A stretch of DNA of 64,000 nucleotides. Source: Alcanivorax nanhaiticus. GTDB taxonomy: Bacteria; Pseudomonadota; Gammaproteobacteria; Pseudomonadales; Alcanivoracaceae. The notes under the pieces were generated by a model. It ran no database searches. It saw only the letters and a list, made by a program, of their open reading frames with translations, and was not told the origin of the DNA. The translations under genes were made by a program, and so were the position numbers. Every line of letters starts with the position of its first letter. Positions within the stretch are counted from its first letter, which is position 1. Below are positions 61,009-64,000 of the stretch, piece after piece. Location: positions 62,001 to 126,000 of the forward strand of contig NZ_ARXV01000007.1 of NCBI RefSeq assembly GCF_000756665.1, in the 5' to 3' direction.

Positions 61009-61926
61009 ATGGAAGTGCATTTTGGCAGTAATAATCTGCTGACCCTCAATGTCATTCTGGCCTTCATGATGTTTGGTGTGTCCCTGTCGTTGACCGGGGC
61101 AGACTTTCGTCGTGTGTTGCAGCGGCCGGATGCGCCGATTGTGGGTTTGATTGCCCAGTTTGTGCTGCTGCCAGCGGCGACCTGTTTGACCACCTGGTTT
61201 TTTGAAGTGGATCCCCAGTTGGCACTGGGCATGATCCTGGTGGCTTCCTGCCCCGGCGGGTCGTTCTCCAACATCATGACCTGGCTGGCTCGTGCCAATG
61301 TGGCGGTGTCGGTGAGCATGACGGCTGTGTCCAGCCTGGTGGCCATGTTCATGACCCCCTTCAACTTTGCCCTGTACGGCTACATCAACCCGCATACCCG
61401 CAATATTCTTACCGAAATCCAGCTCGACAGTATGGAGATCCTCATGCTGGTGGCGCTGGTGTTGGGGCTGCCGCTGGTGGTCGGCATGCTGGTGGGCAAG
61501 GCGTTCCCGGCCTTTGCCCGTGCAGCCCAGAAGCCCATGCGCGTGGTGACCCTGCTGGTGTTGCTGCTGTTCGTTGGTGTGGCGTTTGGCAACAACATGG
61601 ATGTATTCCTGGCCACGGCGGATCGCATCGTCGGCCTGGTTGTCTTGCAAAATCTGCTGGCGCTGGGGCTGGGGGCTTTCGCCGCCGGGCTCACCGGTCT
61701 GCCGCGCAACGATCGTCGAGCGATCACCATGGAAGTGGGTATTCAGAATTCCGGGTTGGGGTTGGCCATCCTGTTCACCTTCTTCCCTGACGCCAGCGAG
61801 ATGATTCTGATTGCCGCGTTCTGGGGTGTCTGGCATCTGGTCACCGGGTTGCTGCTGGCATTCTGGTGGGGGCGTCAGTCCGATGCTGTGCAAGAGGAGG
61901 GCGCGCCATGCAAAGACGCATCCTGA
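61009..61926 (+). CDS. Bile acid:sodium symporter (BASS) family transporter
   Basis: 305 residues, about nine helices. Family stretches are MMFGVSLSLTGADFRRVL, LILVASCPGGSFSNIMTWLA-like MILVASCPGGSFSNIM and EVGIQNSGLGLAILFTFF. Sodium-coupled uptake of an organic anion is likely. Starts 1 bp after the FMO stop and overlaps the next gene by 19 bases. Confidence 0.9.
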   Translation: MEVHFGSNNLLTLNVILAFMMFGVSLSLTGADFRRVLQRPDAPIVGLIAQFVLLPAATCLTTWFFEVDPQLALGMILVASCPGGSFSNIMTWLARANVAVSVSMTAVSSLVAMFMTPFNFALYGYINPHTRNILTEIQLDSMEILMLVALVLGLPLVVGMLVGKAFPAFARAAQKPMRVVTLLVLLLFVGVAFGNNMDVFLATADRIVGLVVLQNLLALGLGAFAAGLTGLPRNDRRAITMEVGIQNSGLGLAILFTFFPDASEMILIAAFWGVWHLVTGLLLAFWWGRQSDAVQEEGAPCKDAS

Positions 61927-62846
61927 TTACTGGCGCGGGCGGCTACATCGGTAGCTTGTTGGCAAGACGTTTGGCGGAGCGGCATTTCGTAGTGGGTGTA
62001 GATATCCGCGAAGACAAAACCGCGCCGTTTCCATTTCATGTGATGGATGTCCGCGATCCTGCCATTGCCGGTTTGATGCGTGAGCACCGTATCGAGCAGG
62101 TGGTGCATCTGGCTGCGGTGCTGGAGGATTCTGGTGATCGTCAGCGTGATTACGATATCGACGTGAATGGCACCCGCAATGTGCTGGAGGCATGTGTAGC
62201 CAATGAAGTACGGCAGTTGGTCGTGACCAGCTCCGGCGCTGCTTATGGCTATCATGCGGACAGTCCTGCCTGGCTGGATGAACAGGATCCGTTGCGTGGC
62301 AATCCCGAGTTTGCCTATTCCGACCACAAGCGCCAGGTGGAAGAGTTGTTGGCGACCTACCGTCAGCAGCACCCGCAGCTGGCGCAGTTGATCCTGCGCC
62401 CGGGAACCGTGCTGGGAGCTGGCACCCGCAATCTGATTACCCGACTGTTTGAAGGCAAGCGCTTGCTGGCGGTGGCGGGTTCGCCGTCTCCGTTCGTGTT
62501 CATTTGGGACCAGGATGTGTTGGCGATCATCGAGAAAGGGGTGACTGAAGAGCAGCAGGGTTGCTTCAATCTGGCCGGCGATGGCGCCCTGAGTATTCAT
62601 GAGTTGGGGGTCATTCTGGACAAGCCGGTGCTGGCGATTCCTGCCAGCGTGCTTCGCGCTGCACTGTGGCTTGGCAACAAGTTGCGACTGACCGGTTATA
62701 CCCCGGCCCAGATCAACTTCCTCCGCTATCGTCCGGTGCTTAGCAATCGGCGTTTGAAAACGGAATTTGGCTATCAGCCAAAGAAGAGTTCTGAAGAGGT
62801 ATTCCGTTTCTATCTGGCAGGGGCAAGACAGAGGCAGGGATCATGA
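61908..62846 (+). CDS. NAD-dependent epimerase/dehydratase family protein
   Basis: 312-residue extended SDR. NAD motif ILITGAGGYIGSLLARRL. Active site YxxxK reads FAYSDHKRQVEEL. Ser in VTSSGAAYGYH. A substrate is not evident; the C-terminal half has hydrophobic helices (LRAALWLGNKLRL), as in enzymes acting on lipids or sterols. Overlaps both neighbours. Confidence 0.88.
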   Translation: MQRRILITGAGGYIGSLLARRLAERHFVVGVDIREDKTAPFPFHVMDVRDPAIAGLMREHRIEQVVHLAAVLEDSGDRQRDYDIDVNGTRNVLEACVANEVRQLVVTSSGAAYGYHADSPAWLDEQDPLRGNPEFAYSDHKRQVEELLATYRQQHPQLAQLILRPGTVLGAGTRNLITRLFEGKRLLAVAGSPSPFVFIWDQDVLAIIEKGVTEEQQGCFNLAGDGALSIHELGVILDKPVLAIPASVLRAALWLGNKLRLTGYTPAQINFLRYRPVLSNRRLKTEFGYQPKKSSEEVFRFYLAGARQRQGS

Positions 62847-63637
62847 AAACGGTACTGATTACCGGTGCGGCATCGGGGCTGGGCTGGGAGCTGTCCCGGC
62901 GCGCCCATGACTGCGGCTATCGGGTGATTCTCACAGACATGAATGGCGTATTGCTGAAGGCGCGCGCCGAACAGCTCGGCAAGGTCGACCCGCAAAGAGT
63001 GATCTTCAGGGAGCTGGATGTGACGGATGGCGATGCTATTACGGCGCTCAAGCTCTGGCTGCAGGAGCAGCCTTTCGCACTGGATCTGCTGATCAATAAT
63101 GCCGGCATTACCCACCGCTCGCTGGCCGAGAAAACGGCGGTGCCGGTGTTTCGCAAAGTGATGCAGGTGGACTGGCAGGCGCCGGTTGAGCTGAGCATTG
63201 CCCTGTTGCCCCTGCTCAAGCAGAGTCGCGGCGGTATTATCAATATCGGTTCCATGGCGGGCTGGATGCCGGTGCTGGGCCGTGCCGGATACTGCAGTGC
63301 CAAAAGTGCGCTGGGGCAGTTTTTTGAAGTCATGCGTGGTGAGGTGGCCCGTTACGGGGTACATATCCTGATGGTGTACCCCAGTTTTCTGGACACGCCT
63401 ATCGAGACCAATGCGTTGGGACACGATGGCGAACCGGCTAACCATGCGCGTTCCATGGTGGGGCGCATGCAGAGTCCGGCGCAATTGGCTGAGCAGGTTT
63501 TTCTGGCTTATTCGCGCAAGAAAAAGCGTCTTTTCCCGGACCGTTTCACCTGGTTTGCCAGCGTGCTGTGGCGTCTTGCTCCGGACCTCTACCAGCGCCT
63601 GATGATGCGCAAATTTGCTGTCGAGCTGGAGCAGTAA
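62843..63637 (+). CDS. Short-chain dehydrogenase/reductase
   Basis: 264-residue classical SDR. Cofactor motif LITGAASGLGWELSRR, NNAG in LLINNAGITHRS, active Ser in NIGSMAGWMP and YCSAKSALGQF. C-terminal region basic (SRKKKRLFPDRFTW), possibly membrane-associated. ATGA overlap with the epimerase gene. Confidence 0.92.
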   Translation: MKTVLITGAASGLGWELSRRAHDCGYRVILTDMNGVLLKARAEQLGKVDPQRVIFRELDVTDGDAITALKLWLQEQPFALDLLINNAGITHRSLAEKTAVPVFRKVMQVDWQAPVELSIALLPLLKQSRGGIINIGSMAGWMPVLGRAGYCSAKSALGQFFEVMRGEVARYGVHILMVYPSFLDTPIETNALGHDGEPANHARSMVGRMQSPAQLAEQVFLAYSRKKKRLFPDRFTWFASVLWRLAPDLYQRLMMRKFAVELEQ

Positions 63638-63640
63638 CCC

Positions 63641-64000
63641 GTGGATATTGCGCTCATCTGGCCCTGGCTATTGCTGGGGCTGTTTATCTTTTTTGCGTTT
63701 ACCACGGAAGCGATGACGGGCTTTGGCAGTATCGTCATTGCATTGTCATTGGGTGCCCTGGTGCTGCCGATCCCGGAGATTTTACCGGTACTGGTGCCGC
63801 TGAATATTGTTATGAGCAGCACCTTGAGTTGGCGTCATCGACACAATATACATTGGCCTACCCTGTGGAAGTTGATCCTGCCTCTGATGGTGCTGGGTAC
63901 CTTGTCGGGTTACGGACTGCGTCCCTGGCTGGGAGACGATTACTTGCGGCAGGGTTTTGGTTTGCTGGTGTTGTGGTTCAGTAGCCGTGAATTATGGCGC
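63641..64000 (+). CDS. TauE/SafE family permease (partial, 3' end outside window)
   Basis: 120 residues visible from a GTG start, 3 bp after the SDR stop. Helices with the family pattern FAFTTEAMTGFGSIVIALSL and LVLPIPEILPVLVPLNIVMS. Probable exporter of sulfite, sulfoacetate or another organic anion. Last visible gene of the FMO operon. Confidence 0.85.
   Translation, partial: MDIALIWPWLLLGLFIFFAFTTEAMTGFGSIVIALSLGALVLPIPEILPVLVPLNIVMSSTLSWRHRHNIHWPTLWKLILPLMVLGTLSGYGLRPWLGDDYLRQGFGLLVLWFSSRELWR

Overview
The window looks like a chromosome segment of a marine gammaproteobacterium, most likely of the Alcanivorax type. This is an inference from gene order and protein families. Two runs of genes follow the order familiar from Pseudomonas-like chromosomes: algC-dut-coaBC-radC-rpmB-rpmG, and hemW-rdgB-metW-metX ... 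trmB-thiG-thiS-DUF423-rpoH-ftsX-ftsE-ftsY-M16-M16-rsmD. I see no rRNA, no tRNA, no CRISPR array and no complete insertion sequence.

Layout. 0-5.9 kb: housekeeping genes (algC-like, dut, coaBC, radC), a REP-associated transposase with four REP palindromes, then rpmB-rpmG. 5.9-16 kb: a complete-looking Tad (Flp pilus) operon without a prepilin peptidase, preceded by a perfect TGTGA-N6-TCACA site. 16-27 kb: a desaturase, a lone HyuA, mutM, a TetR regulator, hemW, yaiI, rdgB and metXW. Their junctions are invaded by 7-bp-period repeats. 27-37 kb: an accessory block breaking the hemW...trmB order, with an MFS protein and a tight seven-gene minus-strand RiPP operon. 37-48 kb: trmB, thiG/thiS, rpoH with a perfect CIRCE operator, ftsXEY, an M16 protease pair and rsmD. 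48-57 kb: a sensor/diguanylate-cyclase pair, a MscK-like AAA ATPase joined to a small MscS channel, a CBS protein, a DUF962 protein and a small fatty-acid operon. 57-64 kb: metY, an AraC regulator and a flavin monooxygenase operon cut by the window end.

The most interesting system is the RiPP operon at about 36.8-28.8 kb. It encodes a 56-residue precursor, an ABC exporter without a C39 protease domain, a LanM-type synthetase, a sulfotransferase, a PhyH-type dioxygenase, a hexapeptide acyltransferase and a second 2OG-Fe(II) oxygenase. The precursor core holds two copies of S-x-N-x-x-C. The LanM dehydratase half keeps its catalytic motifs, but the cyclase half has lost all three zinc-ligand positions. 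The product may therefore be a dehydrated, hydroxylated, acylated or sulfated peptide that is not a classical lanthipeptide.

The second theme is a set of heptanucleotide repeat families (AACAGTG-like, CGAGTTA/CGAGCTA-like, GACGCTT-like). They form inverted pairs in at least seven junctions. They supply Shine-Dalgarno-less leaders, stop codons and even coding sequence to neighbouring genes, and one of them has expanded to 43 perfect copies.
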